A DNA stretch of 64,000 bases from CAIWHR01 sp963811685 (lineage in GTDB: Bacteria > Pseudomonadota > Gammaproteobacteria > Burkholderiales > Casimicrobiaceae): NCBI GenBank assembly GCA_963811685.1, contig CAWESK010000003.1:1-64000 (forward strand), read 5' to 3'. Under the pieces are notes generated by a model. The model did no database searches. It saw only the letters and a program-made list of their open reading frames with translations, and was not told the origin of the DNA. The position numbers and the translations under genes were made by a program. Of this stretch, positions 46,960 to 57,410 are shown in pieces (within the stretch, counting starts at the first letter, position 1; the number at the start of each line of letters is the position of its first letter).

Positions 46960-47533
46960 GTGCACGCAAGAGCGTTGCTGCCGTGGCTCGTCGCGATGTT
47001 TGCCTGCGCGTCCGACGTGCTTGCCGCCGAGCAGGTGTGCAAGACGACGATGCTCAAGAATCCCGCGCTCACGCTCGCGGAGATGTACGCGCTGGCCGAT
47101 GGCCATGCGAAGGCGTGGAAGTCCGACGCCGTCCCCGTGGAGATCAGCCACGACCTCGCTCGGACTGCTGCAGCCCAACGGCAGCTCGGCCGCCTGGCAT
47201 CTGCTGTTTTACTCGGAAGCCGCGAAGAGCCACGTCGCGATCGACACGTACCGCGGCATGCTCAACTGCTTCGCCGATCCCGGGAGCGCCGGCCGCATCC
47301 CCGATCTCAAGCCGGATTTCGCCCGCGACGGCGCCAGGCTCTACGCGATCGCCAAGGAGCACGGTGCGGCGCTGCTCGCCGACGGCTATGGCGTGATGAT
47401 GGGGACCGCCGCGGCGCCCGGCAGCCGCCACGCGACCTGGAACATCAACTACTACAAGGAAGGCGCCCGCGACGGCGGCCTGCTCGTGCTGATCGACGCC
47501 AACACCGGCGCGTTCGAGAAGGCGATCAAGTAG
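46960..47533 (+). CDS. Exported protein of unknown function, frameshifted
   Basis: GTG at 46960 follows AGGAGGAAGCTC, and a signal peptide (LLPWLVAMFACASDVLA-AEQ) begins. The product then reads LAEMYALADGHAKAWKSDAV PVEISHDL. An extra base near 47156 shifts the frame, after which LQPNGSSAAWHLLFYSEAAK, ARLYAIAKEHGAALLADGYG and ATWNINYYKEG follow to a stop at 47533. Corrected length is about 190 residues. The pattern of short helices and W/Y-rich strands resembles small PepSY-like or other ligand-binding periplasmic proteins, but I would not assign it. It overlaps the convergent saccharopine dehydrogenase by 8 bases. Confidence 0.6.
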
Positions 47534-48593
47534 TCCCGAACAATTTCCCCGTTCCGGTGGTCAGGAATTTGCTCAACGGCACTTCTTCCTGCTTCAGGAA
47601 GCCCTGCTGCGGCAGCGTTCCCTCGCGGACCATTTCGATGATCGCGACCACCGACGCGGAGGTCGTCCACGCGATCGCCGTCTGCATGCCGCCGGCGAGA
47701 TCGATCGGCCGGTAGGCGCGCACGAATTCCCGCCGCTGCAGGCGGCCATCGAGCATCCCCTCGGACGACACGTGGACATAGACGATGTCGTCGTTCACCG
47801 GCGGCTTCGCATGGGTCAGGATCTCGCCGGCGAGCTCGCGCCGCTCGCGCATCAGGAGCTCGTGGAAGAAGAAGTTCATCAGGCGCATGTGCCCGGGATA
47901 GCGCATCGTCTTGTAATCGATGTTGGGGACCTTGCCGTGGTAGGTCTCGCAGATCGTCCCGAGGCCGCCCGAGGTCGTGAACGCCTCGAGCTTGACGCCT
48001 TCCACATAGAGCGTCTCCAGCCATTCCATCGACGACACCTTCTTGCGCACGCCGTCCTCGATCACTTCGCAGTCGTTCAGGTATTCGTTGACGACCCCTT
48101 CGGGCGACCAGTTGAACGCGTAGCCCATCAATCCGGTCGGATGCTGCGGCAGCGCGCCGACGCGCAGGCGCAGCGACCGGCACTCTTCGAAGGCGGCGAC
48201 CTGCGCGGCACCGACGATGCCGACAAAGCCCGGCGCGAGCCCGCATTGCGGCGCCATCAGACCGCGCGAGGTCTTGCTGAGCTCGCGTATCGCGTCGGTC
48301 GTCGGCACGTCCTCCGTGAGATCGAAGTAGTGGATGCCGCGCTCGTGCGCAGCGGCGGCGATCCGCTTGTTGATCCGGTACGGCAGGCACGACAGCACGG
48401 CGTCGAAACCCTGCGTGGCGGCGCGCACGCCGTCATCCGCGCCGACGTCCGCAGAACGCACGGTAAACGGCAGCGTCTCGTGCGGCGGGCGGCTGTCGAA
48501 GCCGGTCACGTCGAACCCACCCGCGTGAAGAAGCTTGGCGGCCAGCGTCCCCACTTTGCCCAGGCCGAGAACGGCGATTTTTTTCAACGGCAC
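47526..48593 (-). CDS. Saccharopine dehydrogenase family protein
   Basis: A 355-residue oxidoreductase with an N-terminal Rossmann fold (KKIAVLGLGKVGTLAAKLLH AGG, GxGxxG) and the saccharopine-dehydrogenase middle domain: HYFDLTEDVPTTDAIRELSK, PQCGLAPGFVGIVGAAQVAA and TSGGLGTICETYHGKVPNID YKTMRYPGH. Relatives split saccharopine or act on lysine-derived aldimines in lysine catabolism. The GLAPG and RYPGH motifs fit the LysDH/SDH group. GTG at 48593 is the probable start. The frame is intact. Confidence 0.9.
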   Translation of the reverse strand: MPLKKIAVLGLGKVGTLAAKLLHAGGFDVTGFDSRPPHETLPFTVRSADVGADDGVRAATQGFDAVLSCLPYRINKRIAAAAHERGIHYFDLTEDVPTTDAIRELSKTSRGLMAPQCGLAPGFVGIVGAAQVAAFEECRSLRLRVGALPQHPTGLMGYAFNWSPEGVVNEYLNDCEVIEDGVRKKVSSMEWLETLYVEGVKLEAFTTSGGLGTICETYHGKVPNIDYKTMRYPGHMRLMNFFFHELLMRERRELAGEILTHAKPPVNDDIVYVHVSSEGMLDGRLQRREFVRAYRPIDLAGGMQTAIAWTTSASVVAIIEMVREGTLPQQGFLKQEEVPLSKFLTTGTGKLFGTT

Positions 48594-48608
48594 TATCGAC
48601 TCCCCGAA

Positions 48609-51399
48609 TTAGCGTGCTTTTTCCATTGAAGCCATCACCCGCTCGATGCGCTGCCGATCCTGCGCGGTCGCCACGCCGGGCTGCGCGCACCACGCGAGCA
48701 GGCGCTCGGCCGGCGTATTGGCGGCAGTCTTGGTGGCGTCCTGGAAGCGGTCGCGCAGTTTTTTCACCTGCAGCGCGAGCCGCAGCGCCTGCAGCTCCGG
48801 CGGAATATCGAGGCCCAGCGCCATTTCGAGCTCGAGCAGCGCTTCGCGCCGCGCTTCGGCGGCCTCCGCCAGCCGCTCCAGATATTCTTCGGCGGCCGCT
48901 TCGTCGGCGAGCGCGTGCAGCGCCGCGTCGCGCCGCGCGAGCATCGCTTTTTCCCACGCGGGCTGCAGCGCCGGCAGCGCCGACCATTGCTCGGTCGCGG
49001 CCGTCGCGGCATCGGGCGTGCCACTGTGCGCAGCCAGCAGGCCGTCGAGCCCCTCGCACAGCCGTTCCTTCGCCGCCAGCGTTTGCCACACCGCCGCCTC
49101 GCGCGCATGGGCGCGCGCCCCCATGGCGCCTTCGACCGCGGCCTTCGCATTCGTGAATCGCGAGTCCAGAGCGCGCGGCACATGACCGAACGCGCGCGAC
49201 TTCTGCTTCCATTGCTCGGTCGACTCGCGCAGCGCGCGGCGCAGCGCCGGCGTCGTCCTTGTCGGTTGCCTGCGCGAGCTGCTCGAGTTGCGCGCAGATC
49301 TCCTCCAGCGCGCGGCGGCCTTCGTGCTTCTGGTCGTCCTCCTGCTTGCGCGACGCGTCGCGCGCCTTGAACACCGCGTCGCAGGCGGCGCGGAACTGAT
49401 CCCACAGGATGCGCTCGTCGCGCTGCAGGAGCGCCAATTCCTTGGCCTGCGTCTGCCAGCGCGCCTGGATCGCCTTGACCTGCGACGGCGCGTCGCGGTC
49501 CAGCGCTTTCGCGGCGAGCGCCGTCGCCTCCTCGATGAGCTTCACGCGCTGGGCCTTCGCTTCGTCGCGTGCCGTGGCAAGCGCGTCGCGCGCGGGGGCT
49601 TGCGCGGCGCGGAACTGCGTGTCGAAACTCTTCCACGCCTTCGGCTCGACGCTTCCGAGATCGCCGCCGCGCCATTTCTGATCCGTCTCGCGCAGCCAGC
49701 GTTCGATCGCGCGCCAGTCGCGCGGCTCGGTGAGCAGCGTCGGCGCATGCGCCGCCGTGGTCGCGATGAATTCTTCGCGCGCCTTGCGCGTCTGCTTGCG
49801 CAGCGCCGCCTGCTCGGCGAAGTGGCGCGCGGCTGGCGCGTACGCCTTCTCGCACGCCTTGTCGAAGCGCTCCCACAGCGCCTTGGGGACGCCCGCGTGC
49901 TGCTCGTCGAGCGCCTTCCACTCGTTGCGCAGGGTCTGCACCTCGGCGGCGAGGCGCGGCGCGTCGAGCGACTGCGTGGCCGCGGCCTCGGCGCGCTCGC
50001 AGAGCTGGACGCGCGCCTGCTGCTGGCCGAACGATTCCCAGCGCTCGAGCTCCGTCAGCTGCTGCACGAGGCGGCTCAACCGCTGCACGGTCGGCTTCGG
50101 CAACACGCCGGCGTCGGCCTTGCGCAACCGGATCTCGTCGGCCGCTGCGCGCGCCGCGTGCAATTGGCCTGCGGCGAGCGCCTGCTCCGCGGTGTGCAGG
50201 AGCCCGTGCACCTGCAGCCGCGCGCCATCGGTTTCCTGCTTCGCCGCATTGATCTGCGCGAGGCGCCGCTGCTCGATCGTGATCAACGCCGCTTCGAAGC
50301 GCGCCGTCAGCGCGTGTGTGCGCACGCTGCGCTCCAGCGCCTGCCAGCGCTCCGGCAACTTCGCGTTGTCGATCGACGTGCCCGCGGCGAGCTGCTCGGC
50401 TTCGATGACGAGCGCCTCGGCGCCGGCGAGCGAGTTGAGCTCCTGCGTCCAGCGCTCGATCCGCTGCTCGGCCTGGTCGAGCCGCGACAGCGCCGACGGA
50501 TCGGCCGACTTGACGGCCGCTTCGCGCAACTCGGCGAATTCCTCCAGCAGTCCGGTCAGCGCCTCCGACGTCGCGGGCGCTTCTGCCTTCGCAAGCCATT
50601 CCTTGAGGCCGCGATCGAAGCGGGCGCGCGCGCGCTGCTCCTCGTGCTCGCGATCGAAACGCGCCTGCAGCGCCTGGCGCGCGACGTCGCAGCGCGCGAG
50701 ACGCGTCGGATCGTTGGCGAGCTTCAGCGCTTCCCACCGGCGATTGAGCTCGACCACCGCGGAGAGCACCGGGCCGGCCCTCGTCGCCAGCGCCTCGAGC
50801 TCCTCCAGGATCGCGTCCGCTTCGGCAGCGTCCCCCTCGCGACCGGCGATCGCATCGATCCGCTTGCGCGCGGACCGGGCAACGCCGCGATCCTTGTTTT
50901 CGGCGGCGTCGGCGAGCTTGCGCAATCCCTCGGGCGTCTGCACGCGCTCCGCGGCCGCCTTGCGCGTTTCCGCATGCGGCGCGGTGAGCGCGAGCTCGAT
51001 CAGCGAACCTTCGTCGCGGATCGCGGCGATCGCGTCCCGGCGACGCTCCGCCTGCGTGGTGCGCCGCGCGGCGTCGGCGCGGATCTCGTCGGTGCACGCG
51101 TGGGCAGCTATGAACGCCGTCGCGCCCGCGGCATCGTCCGTCTGCGCGAGCGCGGTACCGAGCGCCGACGCGAGGGCGAACCGGACCGCCGGATCCGTTT
51201 CCTTCTCCCACGCGGCGGTGAGCGCGCCGAGGCTTGCGCAGCGGGTCGCCGCGGCGAGCCGGACCTCCGGCGCGGGATCGCCGGCGAGAAGTGCCGCGAG
51301 CTCGTCCGATGCCGCCGGCAACTCGGCGACACCGGCGACACGGCGGGCGGGATCGGCGTCGAGATGCGGCGCGGAGCGAAACAGGTGTTTGGAGATCAC
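48609..51399 (-). CDS. DUF349 domain protein, frameshifted
   Basis: A long, highly charged, mainly helical protein of about 929 residues after removing one base near 49235. The first 200 residues are HEAT-like (AGVAELPAASDELAALLAGD PAPEVRLAAATRCASL). After this come repeated DUF349 units (LNRRWEALKLANDPTRLAR, LERWESFGQQQARVQLCERA, ERWLRETDQKWRGGDLGSVE PKAW). DUF349 proteins are widespread, coiled-coil-rich and of unknown function. GTG at 51399 is the likely start. Its antisense strand is open over more than 2 kb, which is a GC artefact. Confidence 0.85.
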
Positions 51400-51542
51400 G
51401 GGGTGCGGTGCGGGGAAAACGGAAGTCTACGGGGTCGTGCGGATTAAGGCGCGGCGGACGGAAAACCCGCATCTTGCCATCGAACGGCCGGGAATGTAGG
51501 GTACAAATTTACCAGGCCGCCAAACTCCTACAGGAACGCATT

Positions 51543-53364
51543 ATGGAACGTCGCGACTTTCTTGCGGCCAGCCTCACGATGGCCGGGGCGCTGGCGACCC
51601 GATCGGCGCACGGACAGCCGACGCCGTCGACCCGCGCCGCCGTGGTCATCGGCGTCGACACGGCCGGGGATTTTCCGACGCTTCGGGCCGCGCGCTCCGG
51701 CGCCCGTTCCGTCGCGGCGTGGCTCACGGCGGAAGGCTTCGACGTCGCGCTTCTCGTCGATGACCCGAATCCGGTCACGGCGAAGCGGCGTCAAGGCCGC
51801 GGTGAAGGCCTTCGTCGAGCGCCCGACGCTCGACCAGCTCGTCGTGTATTTCGCCGGCCACGGCTTCGTCAACAACAGCAGCGCCGAGATCTGGCTCCTG
51901 TCCGGCGCGCCCGACGATCCGAACGAAGCCGTGAGCCTCACCGAGAGTCGCGCGCTCGCGCGGCTGTCGGGCATTCCGAACGTCGTCTTCATCTCGGACG
52001 CCTGCCGCTCGCTCGCCGACAGCGTGCGCACCGCGAATGTCAGGGGCCAGATCGTGTTTCCGAACAAGGGGACGCGAACCAACGTGAATCCCGACGTCGA
52101 CCAGTTCCTTGCGACGCGGATCGGCGATCCGGCGTGGGAAGTCGGCGTGCGGGAAAGCAAGACCGACACGGAGAGCATTTACACGGCGTGCTTTCTCGAG
52201 GCCTTCAAGACGCCTTACGCGTCGATGGTGGAGATGGTCGACGGCAAGCCCGTCATTCCGAACCGGCGCCTGCGGCACTACCTCGAGCAGGAAGTGCCGA
52301 AGCGCGCGCAGGCCGCGCGAAAGACGCTGAGCCAGCAACCCGACGCCGAAATCTGCTCCGACGAGCCGACGTACATCGGCCATGTCTCCACTGCGCAGCG
52401 CACGGCGGGGGACGGTGGCGGCCCCAACCTGTCCGACGTGGTGAGCACCGCGGTGGGCGCCCCGATCGGCGGCGGGACGCCGCAGCATGCCGACACGGTC
52501 ACTGCGCTTGCCACGAGGTCGGGATTCGCCGGCGCGCGCGACACGATCGTCCAGGCGCGCGGCCTGCCGGCCAAGCTGTCCGCGCGCAGCGGCTTCGCCG
52601 TCTCCGGCCAGCGCGTGGTCGCGGTGACGGCGAAACCGGAGATCAAGGCGGAATTCGTGAGCTCGCCGGACACGGCGGCTCCGTCTGCGCTCGTCGAGCT
52701 CGATCTCAAGGGCATGCGCGCGGCGAGCGTCGCGCTGCGCTTCGCCGACGGGTCGGGCACGGTGATCGCCGCGCTGGACGAATACGTCGGCAATATCGTC
52801 GTCGACGACGGCCGCGTGACCAACGTCAGCTACGTTCCGTCGAAGCAAAGCCCGATGCGCTCGGCGTACGAGTACGAAGCGAAGCGGCTCGACGAGCTGC
52901 ACGCGACGGTCGCGACGGCGGCGCGCTTCGGCGTCTTCCGCATCGAGGGTCCGAAGGCGGCCCGCAACAGCACGGCCGCGCAAATGGCCGATCGCATCCG
53001 GATGCTCAAGGGCATCGATCCCACGCTCGGCCTCTACGCCGCCTACGCCTACGCCGACGCCGGCTTGATGGAGCAGGTGCGCTCGGTGCGCGGCTACATG
53101 CGCGGCGATCTCGGCGTCGATCTCTTCGATGTCGCGATGCTTTCCGGAGATCTGTCGGGCAAGCCGCCGGGCGACCCGCGCGGTCCCTATCCGTTCTGCC
53201 CGATGCTGTCGCAGGGCTGGGCGCTCCTTCGCGTGAAGGACGTGCGCCTGCAGGAAAACGTCGTGCCGGTCCGCGATCATTTGCGGCCGGGCCTGTGGAC
53301 CACGCTCGATCGCGAAGGCATGACGATCGCGGAAAAGGCGTTGCGCGACGGCCGCGTCGCTTAG
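51543..53364 (+). CDS. Exported caspase-fold peptidase (C14-like), frameshifted
   Basis: The corrected product is 606 residues. It starts with a twin-arginine signal (MERRDFLAASLTMAGALATR). A caspase fold follows: AVVIGVDTAGDFPTLRAARS, the His in LVVYFAGHGFVN at about 106 and the Cys in VVFISDACRSLA at about 154, both expected catalytic residues. Residues 290-606 form a distinct region with beta-sandwich-like strands (ALVELDLKGMRAASVALRFA) and a C-terminal segment with PYPFCPMLSQGWALLRVKD. An extra G near 51787 shifts the frame. Substrate unknown. It is followed after 23 bases by an exported alpha/beta hydrolase, probably in one operon. Confidence 0.8.
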
Positions 53365-53387
53365 CACTTGCCCAGGGAGGATTATCG

Positions 53388-54357
53388 ATGATCGACCGGC
53401 GTGAGCTGTTGAAGGCCGCATCCGCGATTGCCGTATCGGGCGCGATGGCGCTCGTCCCCTCCCGCGTCGCGGCCGCAGCCCGTCACGCGGCTGCTGCTCG
53501 TGCACGGCCGCGCGCAGGAAGGCAAGGATCCGGAGAAGCTCAAGACGGAATGGATGGCCACGCTGGGACGCGGCGCGACGGCGATCGGCCGCACGGTGCC
53601 CGCCGGTCTCGACGTCGCCTTCCCGTTCTACGGCGACGTGCTCGATCAATACGCGCGCGATCTCGACATTCCGCTGACCTCCGACATGCAGACGCGCGGG
53701 GCGTCGCCGGGCGACCGCGAGTTCCTGCAGTTCCAGGCCGAATTCGCCGACGAGGTGCGCAGGCGCGCCGGCATCACCGACGCCCAGATCGAGGCCGAGT
53801 ACGGCGACAATCCGCAGGAGCGCGGTCCGCTGAACTGGGCGTGGGTGCAGGCGACGCTGCGCGCGGTCGACAAGTACGGCGGCGGCGCCGGCCAGAAGAC
53901 GCTCGAGGCGTTCACCCGCGACGTCTTCCTCTACACGACGCGCGCCGGCGTGCGCGACGACATCGACGCGATCGTCGCCGCCAAGCTGACCGTCGAGCCG
54001 ACGGTGGTCATCGGCCATTCGCTCGGCAGCGTGGTCGCGTACAGCGTGCTGCGCCGCGATACGCGCTCGCTCAAGGTGCCGTTGTACGTGACCGTCGGCT
54101 GCCCGCTCGCCGTGCGCAGCGTTCGCGACCAGTTTCGTCCGCTGCGCTTCCCGAAGCCGCTGACCGGCTGGTATAACGCGTACGACACCCGCGACGTCGT
54201 CGCGCTCTACCCGCTCGACGCGGCCAATTTCCCGGTGCAACCTCCGATCGACAACTACGGCAAGGTCAAGAACTCGACCGACAACCGCCACGGCATCGTC
54301 GGCTATCTCGACGATCCCGATGTCGCCAAGCACGTCCTCGACGGGCTCGGCGGCTGA
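53388..54357 (+). CDS. Exported alpha/beta hydrolase, frameshifted
   Basis: The corrected product is 322 residues. AGGGAGG precedes the ATG. The N-terminus is again twin-arginine (IDRRELLKAASAIAVSGAMA). The alpha/beta fold starts RLLLVHGRAQEGKD, with the nucleophile elbow VVIGHSLGSVVAYSVL (Ser about 213), an acid candidate in AYDTRDVVALYPLDA and a His in TDNRHGIVGYLDDP. This resembles lipases/esterases of the PGAP1/DUF676-like type. An extra base near 53477 shifts the frame. Its stop overlaps the next start (TGATG at 54355-54359), so it is coupled to the binding protein downstream. Confidence 0.8.
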
Positions 54358-55118
54358 TGGCTGCCGCCGCCACCACTGCCGCCGCCGCCAAAGCCGATCT
54401 CGCGCCATCGGGGACGCTGCGCGCCGCGATCAATTTCGACAACACGATCCTCGCCTCGAAGGACGCCGTCACTGGCGAACCGGGCGGGATTTCCGTCGAG
54501 CTCGCGCGCGAGGTCGCGCGCCGGCTCGGCGTGGCGTTCGAATACGTGCCCTACTACGCCGCGGGCAAGGTCGTCGAAGGGCTGCAGTCGAGCGCGTGGG
54601 ACATCTGCTTTCTCGCGATCGATCCGGTGCGCGCGAAGCTGATCAGCTTCACCGCGCCCTATGTGGTGATCGAGGGCGCCTATCTCGTCCCCGAAGGCTC
54701 GCCGATCCGCGACAACGCGGAGGTCGACCGCCGAGGGGTCCGTGTCGCGGTCAGCACGGGAAGCGCCTACGATCTCTTCCTGTCGCGCGAGCTCAAGCAC
54801 GCGTCGATCGTCCGCGCGCCGACGGCGAAGGACGTGGTCGCGATGTTTCTCGCGCAGAAGCTCGAAGTGGCCGCCGGCGTGCGCCCGATGCTCGAAGCGG
54901 ATGTCGCCGCCATTGCCGGGCTGCGGATGCTGCCCGGCCGCTTCATGGCGATCAACCAGGCAATGGGAACGCCGCGCGGCCGCGATGCGGGTGCTGCCTA
55001 TCTCACCGACTTCGTCGAGGAAATGAAGGCGTCCGGCTTCGTCGCCGAGGCGCTCGCGCGAAACAAGGTCGTGGGGGCGACGGTCGCTACCCGCGAAAAT
55101 GCAGGCGGCGGTCGATAG
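54357..55118 (+). CDS. Substrate-binding (SBP_bac_3-like) domain protein
   Basis: A 253-residue type II periplasmic-binding-protein fold. Motifs: GTLRAAINFDNTILASK, GEPGGISVELAREVARRLGV AFEYVPYYAA, DICFLAIDPVRAKLISFTAP Y and GVRVAVSTGSAYDLFLSREL. These match amino-acid/polar solute-binding proteins. Unusually it has no evident signal peptide (start MAAAATTAAAAKADLAPSG), so it may be cytoplasmic, or the true start may lie elsewhere. It is translationally coupled to the hydrolase. The 3' end overlaps the convergent permease gene by 32 bases. Ligand unknown. Confidence 0.8.
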   Translation: MAAAATTAAAAKADLAPSGTLRAAINFDNTILASKDAVTGEPGGISVELAREVARRLGVAFEYVPYYAAGKVVEGLQSSAWDICFLAIDPVRAKLISFTAPYVVIEGAYLVPEGSPIRDNAEVDRRGVRVAVSTGSAYDLFLSRELKHASIVRAPTAKDVVAMFLAQKLEVAAGVRPMLEADVAAIAGLRMLPGRFMAINQAMGTPRGRDAGAAYLTDFVEEMKASGFVAEALARNKVVGATVATRENAGGGR

Positions 55119-55834
55119 CGAGCAGGATCCCGTTCACGCCGGCGGCGAACACGACCAGCAGGAACGTCACCGCCATGATCACCTCGACGTTGTAGAGGCC
55201 GATCGCGTTCATCAGCAGGTGGCCGAGCCCGTGCTGCGAGGCGAACATCTCGCCCAGCACGGTGCCGATCAGCGTCAGCGAGAACCCGACGCGAAGGCCG
55301 GTGAAGATCTCGGGCACCGCCGCGGGAAACAGGATCGAGCGCACCATCGTCGGCGTGCGGAGCTTCAGCACGCGTCCGGTCTTGACGAAGATCGGCCGGG
55401 TGCTGCGAACAGCGCTCAGCGTGAACAGCGCCACGGGAATGATGCCGTGAATCGCGCCGAACGCGATCTTGGCCGAGATGCCGAGCCCGAACACGAGCAG
55501 GATGATCGGGTAGAGCGTGATCTTGGGAATCGAGTACAGCGCGACCAGCATCGGCTCCATCGCCTCGGCCGACAGCCGGTGCAATCCGAGCGCGAAACCG
55601 ATCAGCAGTCCCAGCAACGTACGCGATCGCCAGCGCGGCGCCGAACGCCGCCATCGTGTTCGCGACGTCGACCCAGAACCAGTCGGTCTGCGCGAGCTTG
55701 GCGGTGGCGCGCAGCGTCTGCCACGGCGAGCGCATCGCGACGTCGCCGACGACGAGATACATGAGCTGCCAGAAGACGACGAGTCCGGCGATGAGGACGA
55801 GGACGTTGCGCAGCGAATGCCGCTCGCTCCCCAT
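55087..55834 (-). CDS. ABC transporter permease (SsuC/TauC type), frameshifted
   Basis: A permease of about 248 residues after removing one base near 55617. It has six predicted helices and the EAA-like cytoplasmic loop FVKTGRVLKLRTPTMVRSIL FPAAVPEIFTGLRVGFSLTL IG, typical of permeases for sulfonates, nitrate, taurine or thiamine precursors. ATG at 55834 overlaps the stop of the upstream permease (TGATG). It is the last gene of an operon that includes a second permease, ATPase, binding protein and two enzymes. Confidence 0.85.
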
Positions 55835-56586
55835 CACCGAAGCCCCCGGCGGGCGAGCAGCGCCTTTTCCCAGTGCGTGAGAATCCCGTTCAGCACGATC
55901 GAGAAAAGCAGGATGAGCAGGATCAGCGGATACATCGTCGCGTTGTCGAAATTGGTGTACGCAAAGCCGATCTCGTAGCCCATGCCGGTGCGCGCCATGA
56001 TGAACTCGGACCCGATGACGCCGATCAGCGCGTACGCGAGCGCCAGCTTCGCCGCGGTCAACAGATAGGGCGCGCAGAACGGCAGCGTGACATGGATCGC
56101 GGTCTCGAACGGGGACAGACGGCTGATCAACGCCGTCTTGCGCAGCACCCGCGGCACACGGTCGAGGCCGTTCAGAATGGTGACGATGACCGCGACCACC
56201 GCCAGCAGGAAGCCGATCAGCACCTGCGGCCCGTCGCCGAGGCCGAAGATGATGATGAACAGCGGATAGAACGCGAAGATCGGGATTGCGTAGTACGTGG
56301 CGAACAGCGGATCGAGCGTGTCGCGAAGCGTCCGGAAGCCGTGCAGCACCGTGCCGGTCGCGATCCCGATCACGTAGGCGAGCGCGAACGCCAGCATCAC
56401 GTTGGCGAAGCTCTTGCCGATTTCGGGGAAGAGCTTGCCCGAGGCCAGCAGCGCGAAGAGATCGATCGCGATCCGATGCGGCGGCGGCATCGTGATCTTG
56501 TCGATGACGCCGGCGAGGCACAGCACTTCGAGCAGCAGCGTGAGGACCACGACCACCGCGATCTGGTAGAGCGTCGCGCGCCTCAT
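55834..56586 (-). CDS. ABC transporter permease (SsuC/TauC type)
   Basis: A 250-residue intact permease paralogous to its downstream neighbour. About six helices are present, with LDPLFATYYAIPIFAFYPLF IIIFGLG and the EAA-like loop RKTALISRLSPFETAIHVTL PFCAPYLLTAAKLALAYALI GVIGSEF. Start MRRATLYQIAVVVV was chosen because ATGA overlaps the ATPase stop at 56583-56586. The two permeases presumably form a heterodimer in the membrane. Confidence 0.92.
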   Translation of the reverse strand: MRRATLYQIAVVVVLTLLLEVLCLAGVIDKITMPPPHRIAIDLFALLASGKLFPEIGKSFANVMLAFALAYVIGIATGTVLHGFRTLRDTLDPLFATYYAIPIFAFYPLFIIIFGLGDGPQVLIGFLLAVVAVIVTILNGLDRVPRVLRKTALISRLSPFETAIHVTLPFCAPYLLTAAKLALAYALIGVIGSEFIMARTGMGYEIGFAYTNFDNATMYPLILLILLFSIVLNGILTHWEKALLARRGLR

Positions 56587-57389
56587 CGGGAATCGCTCGC
56601 GCGTCCCATCGTCTTCATCGATTCCTCGCGCAGCGTCTTCCACAGGCGGCTCGTGACCGCGCCGAAGCTCGCGTGCTCGACGATCCGGCTGTCGCGCTCG
56701 CGCGGCCAGTGCGTCTCGACGATTTCGATCACCCGTCCCGGCCGCGCCGACATGATGGCGATCCGATCAGCCAGCATCGCCGCCTCGTCGAGCGCATGCG
56801 TGATCAGGAAGACCGTCGCGTCGATCTCACGCCAGAGCCTCAGCACCTCGTCGCCCATCAGGAGGCGCGTCTGCTGATCGAGCGCGCCGAACGGCTCGTC
56901 GAGCAATAGCAACCGCGGCTGGGTGACGAGCGTGCGCGCGATGCAGACGCGCTGGCGCATGCCCCCGGATAGCTGCGCCGGGAACGTGGGCGCGAAGTCG
57001 CGGAGCCCCATCATCACGATCGCGTCGTTCACGCGGCGCGCCTTTTCGTCGGCGGAAAGCGCCGCCTGGCGCAACCCGAACGCGACGTTGTCGTACACGG
57101 ACAGCCAGGGAAAGGACGCGTCTTCCTGGAACACGACGCCGATGCCGTCGGGAACCTGCGACTCGACCGGCCGCCCCTCGAACTCGATGCGGCCCTCGCT
57201 CGCGGGCAGGAGTCCCGCGATCAGCTCCAGCAGCGTCGATTTCCCGCAGCCGGACGGTCCGACGACGGCGAAGAACTCGCCCTGCCGAAGGTCGAGATCG
57301 ATCGGGGCCAGCGCCTGCACCGCCTGCCCGCCGGCGCTCGCGGGGAAGCGCTTGGACACGCCGCGGAGCGCGACCTGCACCGCGGGCAC
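56583..57389 (-). CDS. ABC transporter ATPase (SsuB/TauB type)
   Basis: A 268-residue ATPase. Walker A is GPSGCGKSTLLELIAGL, the Q-loop is GVVFQEDASFPWLSVYDNVA, the signature is AQLSGGMRQRVCIARTLV, Walker B is LLLLDEPFGALDQQTR and the H-loop is VFLITHALDEAAMLADRIAI M. This group energises uptake of sulfonates, taurine, nitrate, aromatic acids or hydroxymethylpyrimidine. It overlaps the downstream permease by four bases. The frame is intact. Confidence 0.96.
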   Translation of the reverse strand: MPAVQVALRGVSKRFPASAGGQAVQALAPIDLDLRQGEFFAVVGPSGCGKSTLLELIAGLLPASEGRIEFEGRPVESQVPDGIGVVFQEDASFPWLSVYDNVAFGLRQAALSADEKARRVNDAIVMMGLRDFAPTFPAQLSGGMRQRVCIARTLVTQPRLLLLDEPFGALDQQTRLLMGDEVLRLWREIDATVFLITHALDEAAMLADRIAIMSARPGRVIEIVETHWPRERDSRIVEHASFGAVTSRLWKTLREESMKTMGRASDSR

Positions 57390-57410
57390 GCCGAGTCACG
57401 GGCGCCGCGG

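Noticed and set aside
49288..51447. 719-codon plus-strand frame, with a second overlapping 589-codon frame
   Set aside because: Both are antisense to the DUF349 gene, which has repetitive charged helices that mirror as open frames.
51775..54408. 877-codon minus-strand frame
   Set aside because: Antisense to the caspase and hydrolase genes, whose catalytic motifs and ribosome binding sites establish the plus strand.
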